Position numbers and translations under genes: made by a program. The notes beneath the pieces are model-generated. The model ran no database searches. It saw nothing but the letters and a program-made list of their open reading frames with translations, and was not told the origin of the DNA. A stretch of DNA of 64,000 nucleotides from Polyangium jinanense (GTDB lineage Bacteria; Myxococcota; Polyangia; Polyangiales; Polyangiaceae): contig NZ_JAGTJJ010000001.1 in NCBI RefSeq assembly GCF_028435365.1, positions 744,001 through 808,000 on the forward strand, read 5' to 3'. Shown in pieces: positions 24,624 to 33,600 of the stretch. How positions within the stretch are numbered: the first letter of the stretch is position 1; each line of letters starts with the position of its first letter.

Positions 24624-26263
24624 GCGGCAATGGTCAAGGCGGCGGTGGGGTCGACTCGTTCCTCAAGGCGCTGGAGGCCATGGAGAATGGCCAGGGCTTG
24701 CCGCTGGAGCCCCCGACCGGAGAGGCGGAATGCCCGAAAGCCCGCATCCGGATCGGTATCTTCTTCGACGGCACCGGCAACAACCTCTGGGTCGACGAGG
24801 CCCACGCGAACGATACGTACGGCGAGGATGGAGGGCCCAATGGCCCGACGAACGTCGCGCGGCTCTTCCGGGCGTACCGCAAGCAGGGGATCGTGCTCGA
24901 CAAGGCCTACCACCACGGCGTCGGCACGGACTACACCGGCTGGTTCACGCGGGCCCAGCCGAACATGGACGATCCGGCGGCCAAACCCTCGACGCCCCTG
25001 GTGCACCGGAACCTCTCGGGCATGACGGTGGGCGCCGGCGGCAAGGCCCGTATCGAGTGGGGCCTGCGCATGCTGGCCGAGTTCTTCAGCAACAACAACA
25101 AATGGCGCGCCAAGGAGAAATACTTCGACGTCTGCGGCTTCAGCCGCGGCGCGGCCCTCGCGCGTGATTTCGTGAACCAGGTCCGGGCTCAGCGCGTCGC
25201 GAACCTGACGAAGACCACTTCGCCCGGTTTTTTCCGGCGAAACCCGGACGCGATCCCGTCGATCGAGACCGAGTTCCAGGACATTGGCATCCGCGAGTTC
25301 TACGAGCCGATCGATCCGGCGACGATCTATCCGAAGTTCATGGCGATCTTCGACACGGTGGAGATGTGGGGCCCGAGCACCGGGACGTTCCTGCCGGATG
25401 TCGATCACACCTACGTGGAGCATTGTGTCCACCTCGTCGCCGAGGACGAGTTCCGCACGCTCTTCCCGCTCACTTCCATCTTCATGGATCCGAACACGGA
25501 GCCGGGCCGGGCGTTTCCGCCGCTGGAGGCGCACCGGCCGCCGCGCCCGCAGGCCGATCAGCGGTATCAGGAGCCGCGCGATTACAAACGATGGATGCTC
25601 GAGGTCTGGTACCCAGGCTGCCACAGCGACGTCGGCGGCTCCTACCAGCCGCGCACGAACAAGAAGTGGCACCTGCAGTTCATCACGCTGCGGGACATGC
25701 ACAAGGCCATGGTGAAGGCGAAGGTCCCGATCGGGCCGGTCGAGCTTCCCTTCGACGGGATCATCCTGCGCTTGTACGAAGAGTATTGCGGGTTCCGGCA
25801 AGACAAGGACTGGGCGCTCCACCCCGAGCAACCCGGCGCGCCGAAGAGCCAGTACGTCCACTGGTTCGAGACGGACGAATACATGGCGCGGTTTTACGGG
25901 CCAGACCCGCACGCGGATGATCCGTACCGCGGCGTAAGCCCCGTCGTCGTGGGTTTCTCGCAGGCGGGGGCCGGCGCGCACGGCGCATACATACCCCCGC
26001 CGGTTCCCCGCCGGCCGCAGTGGCCCGCGCGTTTGCTCGCCCTCACGGCGCGCGACTCGAACCCGGCGTACCAGCTCTTGCTCCGGCACTACATCCACGA
26101 CTCCGCGACGGAGTCGCCGGGCTCCACGATCCTCGGCGAGGCGACGGATCGCCGCGGGCGGCAGCGGCTGCAAAGGAAGGTCAAACCAGCGGGCGCGCAG
26201 CCGCAGTATACGCCCCAGATCCCGGTCCGGAACGAGCACCGCCCACCGCGGTCGACGTACTGA
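24620..26263 (+). CDS. Tle1-type phospholipase effector (DUF2235)
   Basis: A 547-aa alpha/beta-hydrolase of the DUF2235/Tle1 class. The family opening is RIGIFFDGTGNNLW. The nucleophile elbow is GFSRGAA with Ser175. The acidic residue is D245 in AIFDTVEMWGP and the His is H335 in PGCHSDVGGSY, a complete catalytic triad in the usual order. No signal peptide is present, as expected for a T6SS cargo. The C-terminus is Arg/Pro-rich. It would cleave membrane phospholipids of the target cell. The gene overlaps the upstream helical protein by 4 bp. No obvious periplasmic immunity gene sits next to it. Confidence 0.9.
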   Translation: MSGNGQGGGGVDSFLKALEAMENGQGLPLEPPTGEAECPKARIRIGIFFDGTGNNLWVDEAHANDTYGEDGGPNGPTNVARLFRAYRKQGIVLDKAYHHGVGTDYTGWFTRAQPNMDDPAAKPSTPLVHRNLSGMTVGAGGKARIEWGLRMLAEFFSNNNKWRAKEKYFDVCGFSRGAALARDFVNQVRAQRVANLTKTTSPGFFRRNPDAIPSIETEFQDIGIREFYEPIDPATIYPKFMAIFDTVEMWGPSTGTFLPDVDHTYVEHCVHLVAEDEFRTLFPLTSIFMDPNTEPGRAFPPLEAHRPPRPQADQRYQEPRDYKRWMLEVWYPGCHSDVGGSYQPRTNKKWHLQFITLRDMHKAMVKAKVPIGPVELPFDGIILRLYEEYCGFRQDKDWALHPEQPGAPKSQYVHWFETDEYMARFYGPDPHADDPYRGVSPVVVGFSQAGAGAHGAYIPPPVPRRPQWPARLLALTARDSNPAYQLLLRHYIHDSATESPGSTILGEATDRRGRQRLQRKVKPAGAQPQYTPQIPVRNEHRPPRSTY

Positions 26264-26275
26264 CGCGAGGTTATC

Positions 26276-29104
26276 ATGCCTTTCTTCGAATTGAGCTTCG
26301 ATTGCGGAGAGACCTCGCTCGTCGTCCGCCGCTTCTCGATTCACGAGGCGGTGTCGACGCCGTTCACGGTCTCGCTCTGGGTGCGCAGCGAGAACCCGGC
26401 CGTCGACATCGGCGCGATCGTCGGGCAGCCGGCAATCTTCAAGGTGCGCTCCGGCTACCTGAACCTCACGGGCGGCGGCCTGCGCGTCTGGAGCGGGTAC
26501 GTGAGCTACATGGAGCAGACGCACGCGGAGCACCGGCAAAACAAGGTGCTCTCGACGTACCATTTCCGGATCGTCCCGCACCTGTGGCTCCTCGATCAGC
26601 GCCGCAATCACCGCATCTTCCAGCACCTCTCGATCCCCGACATCGTCGACAAGATCCTCACCGAGTGGAACGTCCGGCGCGCGTGGAAGATCGATCGCGG
26701 GCAATACCCGAAGCACGAGTTCCGGGTGCAGTACGGCGAGAGCGATTTTACCTTCGTGAGCCGTCTGCTCGAGGAGGCGGGCATCGCTTATACGTTCCCG
26801 GACGTGGACGACAATGGCTCGCTGCTCACGTTCAGCGCAGAGCTCCACAAGAACCCGCCACGTCCCGGGCCGCCCGTGCCGTACGAGCACAACCCGACGA
26901 TGGAGGCCGAGCGGGAGTTCGTCTCGAAGGTTTCGCTCGTGCGCGACGTGAGGCCGGGCGCGCTCGTCCTCCGCGATTACGATTTTCGAAGGCCCGAGTA
27001 TCCGCTCTTCACGGAGGCGCCGAAGGCGGGCGATGAGGCGCGCTTCGAGCAGTACCATTACATCCCCGGCGGCATGTTCGTCGAGGCGGGGCGCGGAGGT
27101 GATACGCCGTTCGCGGACGACAAGGGCATCGCGCGGCACGATCAGCCGACCGGCGAGAAGCGGGCGACGCGCGCGCTCGAGGCGGCGCGGGCCGATCGCG
27201 GGGGAATTTCGTTCGAGAGCAATTTGAACGATCTCACGCCGGGCGTGGTGTTCAAGGTCGATCACCACCCGCACCCGGATCTCGCGCGGCCGTTTCTCAC
27301 GACGGATACCATCCTCGAAGGGTCGGCCGAGGGCGAATGGATGGTGTCGGGGCACGCGACGTTCGCGGACGTCCCTTATCGGCCGCCGCTCGTGACGCCA
27401 CGCCCCGAGGTGCTCGGCGTGCAATCGGTGCGGGTCGTGGCGCCGCGAAACGGGATCGACCTGGATCAGGCGGTCCACGTCGACGAGTTCGGGCGCGTGC
27501 GCGTGCAATTCCCCTGGGATCGCGAGGGCAACCTCGACGACGACAGCTCGTGCTGGATCCGCGTCGTCGAAGGCTGGGGCGGCGCAGGCTATGGCTGGCT
27601 GAACCTGCCGCGCGTCGGACACGAGCTTCTCGTGACGTTCCTCGACGGGGATCCCGACCGGCCCGTGCTCGCGGGCCGCCTCTACAATGCGGAGAAACCT
27701 GTCCCGTACAAGCTGCCGGAGCACAAGACCGTCAGCACGTGGAAGAGCCAGTCGATGCCGGCTCTGAATGGGTACAACGAGATCAAGTTCGAGGACCAGA
27801 AGGGCGAGGAGCTCTTTTACATGCAGGCGGAGAAGAACCTCCGCAAGCTGGTCAAGAACGACGAGATCGATACCGTCGGCCACGTACGTGACAAACTGGT
27901 GCAGGCCTGGGAGTTCGAGACCGTCGGCGGCAACCGCATCCAGCACACCGAAAAAGAGCGGGACGAGATGACGGGGCGCCTGCACCACACGCTGATCAAG
28001 GGCGACCGCCGGCAGCTCGTGCGCAAGGACGAGATCGAGGTCAACTTCTTGCGCCGGCGCCTGCTCGTCAAGAAGAACGTCGACGCGGTGGTCAAGGGCG
28101 AGAAGCGCGAGCGCACGGAGTGGGATCTCCACCTGTACACGAAGGAGAACCGCAAGGACCGGACGGGCAAGGATCACTCGCTCTTCGTGTACCAGGAAAA
28201 ACACGAGAAGGTGGGCGGCGATTATGCCCGGGAGGCGGGCAAGGAGATCCATTACACGGCCGGTGAGAACGCGGTCGGCCAGGCGCCCGACATCACGCTG
28301 AAGGGGCCCGGTGGGTTCATCCGGATCGACGGGAGCGGCATCGTCATTTCAGGGACGAAGGTCGACATCAACGTCGGCGGCAGCCCGGGGCACGGGCACG
28401 GCTCGCGGCCGAAGGAGATCGCGAAGGCGAAGGAGGCGGTGCCGATCATCGGTGACGTCCACGTGCAGCCCGATTCGCCGGCGTTCGCCACGATGAAGGC
28501 GCTCTGGGATCAGCTCGTGGCCGACCTCGCGGTCAAGCCCGCCGATGTGAAGTACGCGGCGCTCAAGCGAATCGAGGAGCTCAACAAGATCGCGGCGAAT
28601 GCGGACGTGGAGACGCCTTTGAACGGGCTCGTGCTCTGGTCGGGCAAGGGGCCGCCGATCGCGGGCACGGTCGCGCAGGACTTCGCCAACCAGCGTTCGG
28701 CCCTGGGGCTCCCGTCGACGACACTCGAGCAGACGCCGGGCGGGATCGAGCTCGGTCACCTGTCGTCGCGGGATCCGAGCGAGCAAAAGGACGAGGCGTG
28801 GACGATCGTCTCGAAAAAGCTCGCGACGCAAGCCGCGGGCGACGTGCACATCGTGCTCGGGATCGTGCCCATTCCGGAGGGCCGGATCGTGCGCCATGAA
28901 ATCGAAATGCTCTCGAACAACCCCAACGTGACATCGATCACGGTGCTCCAGATGCAGGTGAGCGCGACCGGAAAATACAAGGACGCGGGCGGGACGGCGT
29001 ACGACCTCGTGCCGATCACGATGCAAGAGGCGCTCGGGCTGAAACCACCGCCGCCACCGGCGCCCGAACCCGACGACGAGGACGACGAGGAGGTCGCGGC
29101 GTGA
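26276..29104 (+). CDS. vgrG: VgrG with C-terminal CD38/ADP-ribosyl cyclase-like domain
   Basis: A 942-aa VgrG. Residues 1-~715 are the same spike as the first VgrG (VDEFGRVRVQFPWDREG at ~402, GPGGFIRIDGSG near the needle end). After a linker, residues ~761-920 form an extra domain. It contains LVLWSGKG (W788), TTLEQTPGG (E818), DEAWTIVSKKL (W842), AAGDVHIVLG and HEIEML (E875). These correspond by eye to human CD38 W125, E146, W189 and E226, in the same order and similar spacing. CD38-type enzymes hydrolyse or cyclise NAD. A Pro/Asp/Glu-rich tail closes the protein. It is probably an NAD-depleting toxin delivered to prey cytosol. The cysteines of CD38 are absent. The domain call is recognition without a search. 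Confidence 0.85.
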   Translation: MPFFELSFDCGETSLVVRRFSIHEAVSTPFTVSLWVRSENPAVDIGAIVGQPAIFKVRSGYLNLTGGGLRVWSGYVSYMEQTHAEHRQNKVLSTYHFRIVPHLWLLDQRRNHRIFQHLSIPDIVDKILTEWNVRRAWKIDRGQYPKHEFRVQYGESDFTFVSRLLEEAGIAYTFPDVDDNGSLLTFSAELHKNPPRPGPPVPYEHNPTMEAEREFVSKVSLVRDVRPGALVLRDYDFRRPEYPLFTEAPKAGDEARFEQYHYIPGGMFVEAGRGGDTPFADDKGIARHDQPTGEKRATRALEAARADRGGISFESNLNDLTPGVVFKVDHHPHPDLARPFLTTDTILEGSAEGEWMVSGHATFADVPYRPPLVTPRPEVLGVQSVRVVAPRNGIDLDQAVHVDEFGRVRVQFPWDREGNLDDDSSCWIRVVEGWGGAGYGWLNLPRVGHELLVTFLDGDPDRPVLAGRLYNAEKPVPYKLPEHKTVSTWKSQSMPALNGYNEIKFEDQKGEELFYMQAEKNLRKLVKNDEIDTVGHVRDKLVQAWEFETVGGNRIQHTEKERDEMTGRLHHTLIKGDRRQLVRKDEIEVNFLRRRLLVKKNVDAVVKGEKRERTEWDLHLYTKENRKDRTGKDHSLFVYQEKHEKVGGDYAREAGKEIHYTAGENAVGQAPDITLKGPGGFIRIDGSGIVISGTKVDINVGGSPGHGHGSRPKEIAKAKEAVPIIGDVHVQPDSPAFATMKALWDQLVADLAVKPADVKYAALKRIEELNKIAANADVETPLNGLVLWSGKGPPIAGTVAQDFANQRSALGLPSTTLEQTPGGIELGHLSSRDPSEQKDEAWTIVSKKLATQAAGDVHIVLGIVPIPEGRIVRHEIEMLSNNPNVTSITVLQMQVSATGKYKDAGGTAYDLVPITMQEALGLKPPPPPAPEPDDEDDEEVAA

Positions 29105-29715
29105 CGTATTCACCCATGTTCCAGCGCTTCGTCGAGAGCGTCGAGGGCGTCGATCCGAAATGGCGAGAGGACGTCGACATGGAGGCGTTCCGCGCGCTCG
29201 ACAAGGACGAGCGGCGCGAGGCGGAGGAGCTCTTGATGAGGCGCCTCGAGGACAACGATACGCGCGCTCCGCGGACGCTCGCCGAGGTGCAATGCCGAGG
29301 CGCCGTCGTCCCCATGCAGCGGGCTTATCCGAATGTGAAGGGCCGCATGAAGGTGGCCATCGCGCTCGCGCTCCGCGACCTCGAGGTGAGCCCGGCCGAG
29401 CCCCTGATCGCCGAGGTCATTCGCTCGGGTGATCTCGACGGAGGCGTCCCCGCCGTCTCCGCGGCGCGCGGGATGAACAAGCCGGAGATCGCGGACGCGC
29501 TCGCCTGGGCGGCGTTGCATCACCCGGATCCGAACGTGCGAAGGAGCGCGGGCTCGATCCTGATTTATCACTCCGGGGCCACGGACGACCCGCTCGCCTG
29601 GAAGCTACGGCCGCTTTATTTGCCGCTCGGCTCGGACGACATGGCGGTTCGCCGGAATGCGTTCCGGGAGATCTGCAAGATCGCGCAATTCCCTCCCGAG
29701 ATGGCTGATTCTTGA
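29101..29715 (+). CDS. HEAT-like repeat protein, candidate immunity to the VgrG toxin domain
   Basis: A 204-aa cytosolic helical protein. The GTG start overlaps the VgrG stop by 4 bp (GTGA), forcing co-expression. Helical repeats of HEAT type are visible (LIAEVIRSGDLDGGVPAVSAARGMNKPEIADALAWAALHHPDPNVRRSAG...VRRNAFREICKIA). An ATG at 29116 is an alternative start. A small soluble repeat protein coupled to an evolved VgrG is a classic position for an immunity protein, which would block the NADase active site. A role as stabilising chaperone is also possible. Confidence 0.7.
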   Translation: MTYSPMFQRFVESVEGVDPKWREDVDMEAFRALDKDERREAEELLMRRLEDNDTRAPRTLAEVQCRGAVVPMQRAYPNVKGRMKVAIALALRDLEVSPAEPLIAEVIRSGDLDGGVPAVSAARGMNKPEIADALAWAALHHPDPNVRRSAGSILIYHSGATDDPLAWKLRPLYLPLGSDDMAVRRNAFREICKIAQFPPEMADS

Positions 29716-29733
29716 GATAGCGGAGAAGCGAGC

Positions 29734-30420
29734 ATGTATCGTCTCACGGGTTCGGTCGGCCAGGGCGGGCGCAACGCGCACGACGACGTCGTTCTCGTCC
29801 AGAAGCAGCTCAACAAGAACGCGCACATCGCGTCGGCCATCGGCACGTTGCCCGAGACCGGCATCATGGACGAGGCGACGCTGCGCGCGATCCTCTCGTT
29901 CCAGCGGTCGGTCGTGCGGCTCGGATCACCCGACGGGCGCGTCGATCCGCACGGACGAACCTGGCGCATGCTGCTCGGCGATCAGCCCCAGGCGACGAAC
30001 GTGGCGTTCGTGCAGCTCTCGGGGGAAAACGGCAATTTTTATCTGTACGAGCCGCAGGACCGGGTCTGGGGGACACCGGCGACGATTCAATCGATCCGGA
30101 ACGTCGCCGCGGTGCTGCGGCCGCACGGGTTCGAGATCGCAATCGGGGACATCAGCTTCCAGCAAGGCGGCAAGATGGCGCCGCACGGCTCGCACCGGCG
30201 CGGCACGGACGTGGACATTCGGCCGGTGCGCGAGGACGGTCGCAGGGCGCCGGTGACGATCACGGATCCGAATTACAGCCACGCGCGGACGAAGCTGCTC
30301 GTGGAGGCGCTGCGCGCGGAGCCGAACCTGAAGCTGATTCTGTTCAACGATTCGAAGATGCCCGGCGTGCGCCCCTGGGAAGGGCACCACAATCACCTGC
30401 ACGTGCGCTTCGAGGAGTGA
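29734..30420 (+). CDS. peptidoglycan-binding + MepA-like endopeptidase, probable T6SS effector
   Basis: A 228-aa protein. Residues ~8-80 form a PG_binding_1-type helical domain (VVLVQKQLNKNAHI, LPETGIMDEATLRAILSFQRSV). Residues ~115-228 carry the murein endopeptidase zinc motifs: H154-x6-D161 in HGSHRRGTDVDIRPV and H221/H223 in HHNHLHVRF. These match MepA (M74) H113, D120 and H211. MepA cuts D-Ala-meso-DAP cross-links. No signal peptide is present, which fits injection through the T6SS rather than Sec export. It is in the same run as VgrG and the HEAT-like gene, with an 18-bp gap. Confidence 0.85.
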   Translation: MYRLTGSVGQGGRNAHDDVVLVQKQLNKNAHIASAIGTLPETGIMDEATLRAILSFQRSVVRLGSPDGRVDPHGRTWRMLLGDQPQATNVAFVQLSGENGNFYLYEPQDRVWGTPATIQSIRNVAAVLRPHGFEIAIGDISFQQGGKMAPHGSHRRGTDVDIRPVREDGRRAPVTITDPNYSHARTKLLVEALRAEPNLKLILFNDSKMPGVRPWEGHHNHLHVRFEE

Positions 30421-30528
30421 GGAGCCGCGTCGGCTCGCTCGTTCGCGCAAGGGCAGCGATTGCACATCCGCCCAAGGCACGCGCGGGGCGCAAGCATTGC
30501 TCTGGCTTCGGGTCCTGGGAGGTACACC

Positions 30529-30957
30529 ATGGGGTACGTTCTGCGATCCCTGTTCGCGATGTTGCCGGTCCTGTCGATGGTCGCCCCTGCAACGGCGGAG
30601 GCGAATATCCTGGCGAATACGCAATGGGAGCTCGAATCGCTCGTCCAGGGAAGGACGGTGTGGGAGCCCTCCGGGAGGACCGAGGTCACGCTGGAGTTCC
30701 AGGCGGACGGGAAAGCGACTGGCAGAGCCCCCTGCAACTACTACTTCACCTCCTACACGGTCGAGGGAAACACGCTCTCGATGTCCTCCGTGGCGAGCAC
30801 GAGAATGTTTTGCGCGGGCGTGATGGAAGAGGAGGGGCGGTACCTCCGCGCGCTGGAGCAGGCCGACTCCTTCCAGCTCGTGGGAGATGAACTGAGAATC
30901 GTGTTCGCCAATGGGCAGGGCACGCTCATCTTCGAGAGAGAAGAAGACGACGACTGA
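30529..30957 (+). CDS. META-domain exported protein, candidate periplasmic immunity
   Basis: A 142-aa protein with a signal peptide (MGYVLRSLFAMLPVLSMVAPATAEA). The META domain (HslJ-like) shows TQWELESL, FQADGKATGRAPCNYYFTSY and ASTRMFC, the family's two cysteine signatures. The C-terminus is acidic (EREEDDD). GGGAGG at 30517-30522 precedes the ATG, so it has its own ribosome site. Downstream of a peptidoglycan endopeptidase and exported to the periplasm, it could protect the cell from that enzyme. META proteins elsewhere have stress or inhibitor roles, so immunity is inference only. Confidence 0.72.
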   Translation: MGYVLRSLFAMLPVLSMVAPATAEANILANTQWELESLVQGRTVWEPSGRTEVTLEFQADGKATGRAPCNYYFTSYTVEGNTLSMSSVASTRMFCAGVMEEEGRYLRALEQADSFQLVGDELRIVFANGQGTLIFEREEDDD

Positions 30958-30973
30958 GGGAGGCCAACCCGCG

Positions 30974-33562
30974 TCAGCGCCGATCGAGCGACGATTGCAC
31001 CCGGCCGATGGCGAGCGCCTTGAGCGCGGCCGGGTGCGGCTCGTACTGGTCTTCCTGGAAATAAAGCTCGACGAGCAGGCGCGCGCGGAACTTCTGGAAG
31101 AGGGGGAGCTTTTTCGCGATGTCCTCGGGCAGGTAGACAGGCGCGGGGCGCGCGCCGGTGCCGGTGCTCGTATGCAGGTGCGCGCGGATCGCGTTCATGC
31201 CGAGGACCTGGCGCTTCTGGTAATGGCGGCCCTCGATGAGCGCGCGCTCCATTTGCAGCTCCAGCGCGTCGGGGCCGAGGGCGCGGCGGCCGCGCTGATA
31301 CGCCTCGCGAAGGCGCGCCGTGTATCCCTCGATGATCGGCGCGGGGCAGAGCTGATCGGGCGTCGCGAGGAAGTCGCGGGCCTCGCGTAGCGCCGTCTTG
31401 AGCCCCTCGTCGGCGCCCGCGATCGGCGTCGCCACGGCCACGGCGGCTTCGAGCGTCTTGCGTTCGTCGAAGGGGAACGAGAGCTCGCCGGCGAGCAGGA
31501 GCAAGGACGGGACGAACTTGTTGCCCGGTCGAACGGCCGCGCCGAGCTCGGCTTCGAGCTGGTCGACGTCCTGGGAGACGCCGCGGGACATGATCTCGAA
31601 GATGTCGCGCGTGTCCTCGATCTCGATCGGGTCCTTCGTGGGGGCCGGATCGTTCAGCGTTTCGTCGGCGGGTTTGTCCTCCATTTCGTCGAGGATGGCG
31701 CGCCAGACGGGGACGCGGCAAATGCGCGCGACGCTCTCGGGGTTGTACCAGATCAAATGCAGGACGTCGCGCGTGTCGAGCCGGCCCGAGGGGCGGACGC
31801 CCGCGCCAAAGGCGGTGGGAGAGATGCGGACGTCGTCGCGTTTGCCCGCGACGCCCGCATTCGAGGGGCCCGCGGCGGCATTGGAGGCGCCGAGGACGCC
31901 GGCGGTCGCGTCCTGCGGGGCGGCCTGCGCGGCGGCGGTGGCGGCGACGACGACCTGGCCAATCGATTGCCCGGCCGGGGCGTCGCCGCGGCTGATGCCC
32001 GCGCCCCACACGCTGTCGTCGGCGGCAGGCCTCGGGGCGCCGCCCGGCTGCGAGGAGCGCGCGACGGGCGGCGGAGGCTGCACGGGCGGCGGCGGCGGAG
32101 CCACGGGCGACGGCGGCGCCGCGGGAGGCTGGCCCGGCATGGACGCCGCTTTCCAGGACGGCGACGAGCTACGCGCCGGAGGCACCGGCGGCGGCTGCGG
32201 CGGCTGCGGGGCCGGAGGCTGCGGCGCGGCGGGCGCGGGCGTCGCCGCGGGCCAGGGATTCGCTTTTTGGGTTGGCTTGGCGAACGGGAGCCCGCCCGAT
32301 GTCGTGGTCCGCTCGTCCCAGATCGCCCGGGCCTGCGCCGGCTGCGCATTCGGGGTGGCAAACGGAAGCCCGCCCGATTGTGTCGTGCGCTCGTCGACGA
32401 TGTTGTGCCCGGTCGCGGCCTTGACGAACGGGAGCGCGCCTTTCGCGCGCGACACATCCGTGGGAATGACGGTGTCGATGCCCTCGTCGTCGGGCGTGAT
32501 CATCGTCATCGTGGTGGCGCGCGGCTTGGGCGGCGGAGGAATCGCCGGATCCGGATGGACCGGCCTCCCGGGGACGGGCGGCGCGATGGCGACGACGGTC
32601 GTGGCCTCTTCGAGCGTGATCACGATCCGACCGGGCTCTTCGAGGCGTTCGAGCTGAATACGCCCGCGGAACGTGAGCGTCGCGAGCTGGCGATCGGTAT
32701 CGATCCACAGCGTATCGCAAAGCAAGGAAAGGGCGTGCGAGCCACCCCGGCCTTCGAGCACGGCGCGCGGGCGGAGGCCCGGCAGGTTCGTCACGAGGCG
32801 GGGAATCTGCGGGTGCATGTTTTCGAGGACGATACGCGCGTCCTCGGCGAGCTCGCCGAGCTGCTGGTCGCCGGGCGCGACATTAAAAAAGGAGAGATCG
32901 AGGTCCTCGGGCAAGGGAGCCGCGATGAGGGAATGCGGGGTGAAGGTCGCGGCATATCGGCCGAGCTTTCCGCGGCGGAGCGGCCAGCCCGGCGCGACAG
33001 GGCCGAAGCCGACGGGGGCAATGGCGGTGCTGGGGGAGCTGACGAGCAGGCCGGGGGGCTGGAGGTTCGGAAGTTTCGTGCGGCCGAAGGAGTCGCGGAC
33101 GTCGGTCCGGACGCCGACGGGGTTCGTGGAGTCGGCCCCGCCCGCGGCGCGCTCGTACGCGAGGGACATGCGGGAAAAACGCGGGCCCTCGACGAGGGCG
33201 CCGTCGGCGGTGAAGGAGCGGTCCTGGTGGACCTCGATCGATTTGTCGAGGTCGCCGACGATGAGGCGCGCGAAGAGGGAGCGGACGGGTTGTCCTTGCG
33301 GCGCGAACGCGGAGCCGACGAGCGTCACGTCGACGCGCGGCTTGAGGGGGGCGAGGTCGCTGGCGGCGAAGAGGCTACGGGCGTCGTCGTCGTCCCAGTG
33401 GGAGTCCTCCTCGTGCACGGGCTCCTGGGCCGTGGCGAGGGGCGATTTTCCGGGCTGGATCTGGCACGTCGCCTTGGCGACGAACGTGAGGGTCCAGGCG
33501 CCGGGTCCGGACTGCCAGATCATCGAGGCGACCGGCAGCGGGGAGAGGGAAACGACCTCCAT
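30974..33562 (-). CDS. DUF2169 T6SS-associated protein with Pro-rich linker
   Basis: An 862-aa protein. Residues 1-~330 are DUF2169 (MEVVSLSPLPVASMIWQSG, LTFVAKATCQIQPG, EDSHWDDDDARSL, VGFGPVAPGWPLRRGKLG), a domain encoded near VgrG/PAAR genes and thought to take part in effector handling. Residues ~375-440 hold three copies of a G-x-LPF-(V/A)-(K/T) motif, then a ~90-residue Pro-rich linker, and a helical C-terminal domain (~590-862). ATG 33562 is preferred over an upstream TTG. It converges on the META gene, leaving 16 bp, and the following gene is upstream on the same strand. Confidence 0.82.
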   Translation of the reverse strand: MEVVSLSPLPVASMIWQSGPGAWTLTFVAKATCQIQPGKSPLATAQEPVHEEDSHWDDDDARSLFAASDLAPLKPRVDVTLVGSAFAPQGQPVRSLFARLIVGDLDKSIEVHQDRSFTADGALVEGPRFSRMSLAYERAAGGADSTNPVGVRTDVRDSFGRTKLPNLQPPGLLVSSPSTAIAPVGFGPVAPGWPLRRGKLGRYAATFTPHSLIAAPLPEDLDLSFFNVAPGDQQLGELAEDARIVLENMHPQIPRLVTNLPGLRPRAVLEGRGGSHALSLLCDTLWIDTDRQLATLTFRGRIQLERLEEPGRIVITLEEATTVVAIAPPVPGRPVHPDPAIPPPPKPRATTMTMITPDDEGIDTVIPTDVSRAKGALPFVKAATGHNIVDERTTQSGGLPFATPNAQPAQARAIWDERTTTSGGLPFAKPTQKANPWPAATPAPAAPQPPAPQPPQPPPVPPARSSSPSWKAASMPGQPPAAPPSPVAPPPPPVQPPPPVARSSQPGGAPRPAADDSVWGAGISRGDAPAGQSIGQVVVAATAAAQAAPQDATAGVLGASNAAAGPSNAGVAGKRDDVRISPTAFGAGVRPSGRLDTRDVLHLIWYNPESVARICRVPVWRAILDEMEDKPADETLNDPAPTKDPIEIEDTRDIFEIMSRGVSQDVDQLEAELGAAVRPGNKFVPSLLLLAGELSFPFDERKTLEAAVAVATPIAGADEGLKTALREARDFLATPDQLCPAPIIEGYTARLREAYQRGRRALGPDALELQMERALIEGRHYQKRQVLGMNAIRAHLHTSTGTGARPAPVYLPEDIAKKLPLFQKFRARLLVELYFQEDQYEPHPAALKALAIGRVQSSLDRR

Positions 33563-33600
33563 TCGGAGAGGGTAAACCAACGGGCACGCGGCTTACCAGG

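Noticed and set aside
24434..28252. A 1,272-codon open frame on the minus strand opposite the phospholipase and second VgrG
   Set aside because: Same explanation: the sense strand holds intact motifs (GFSRGAA, VDEFGRVRVQFPWD) and coupled starts, while the antisense product has none.
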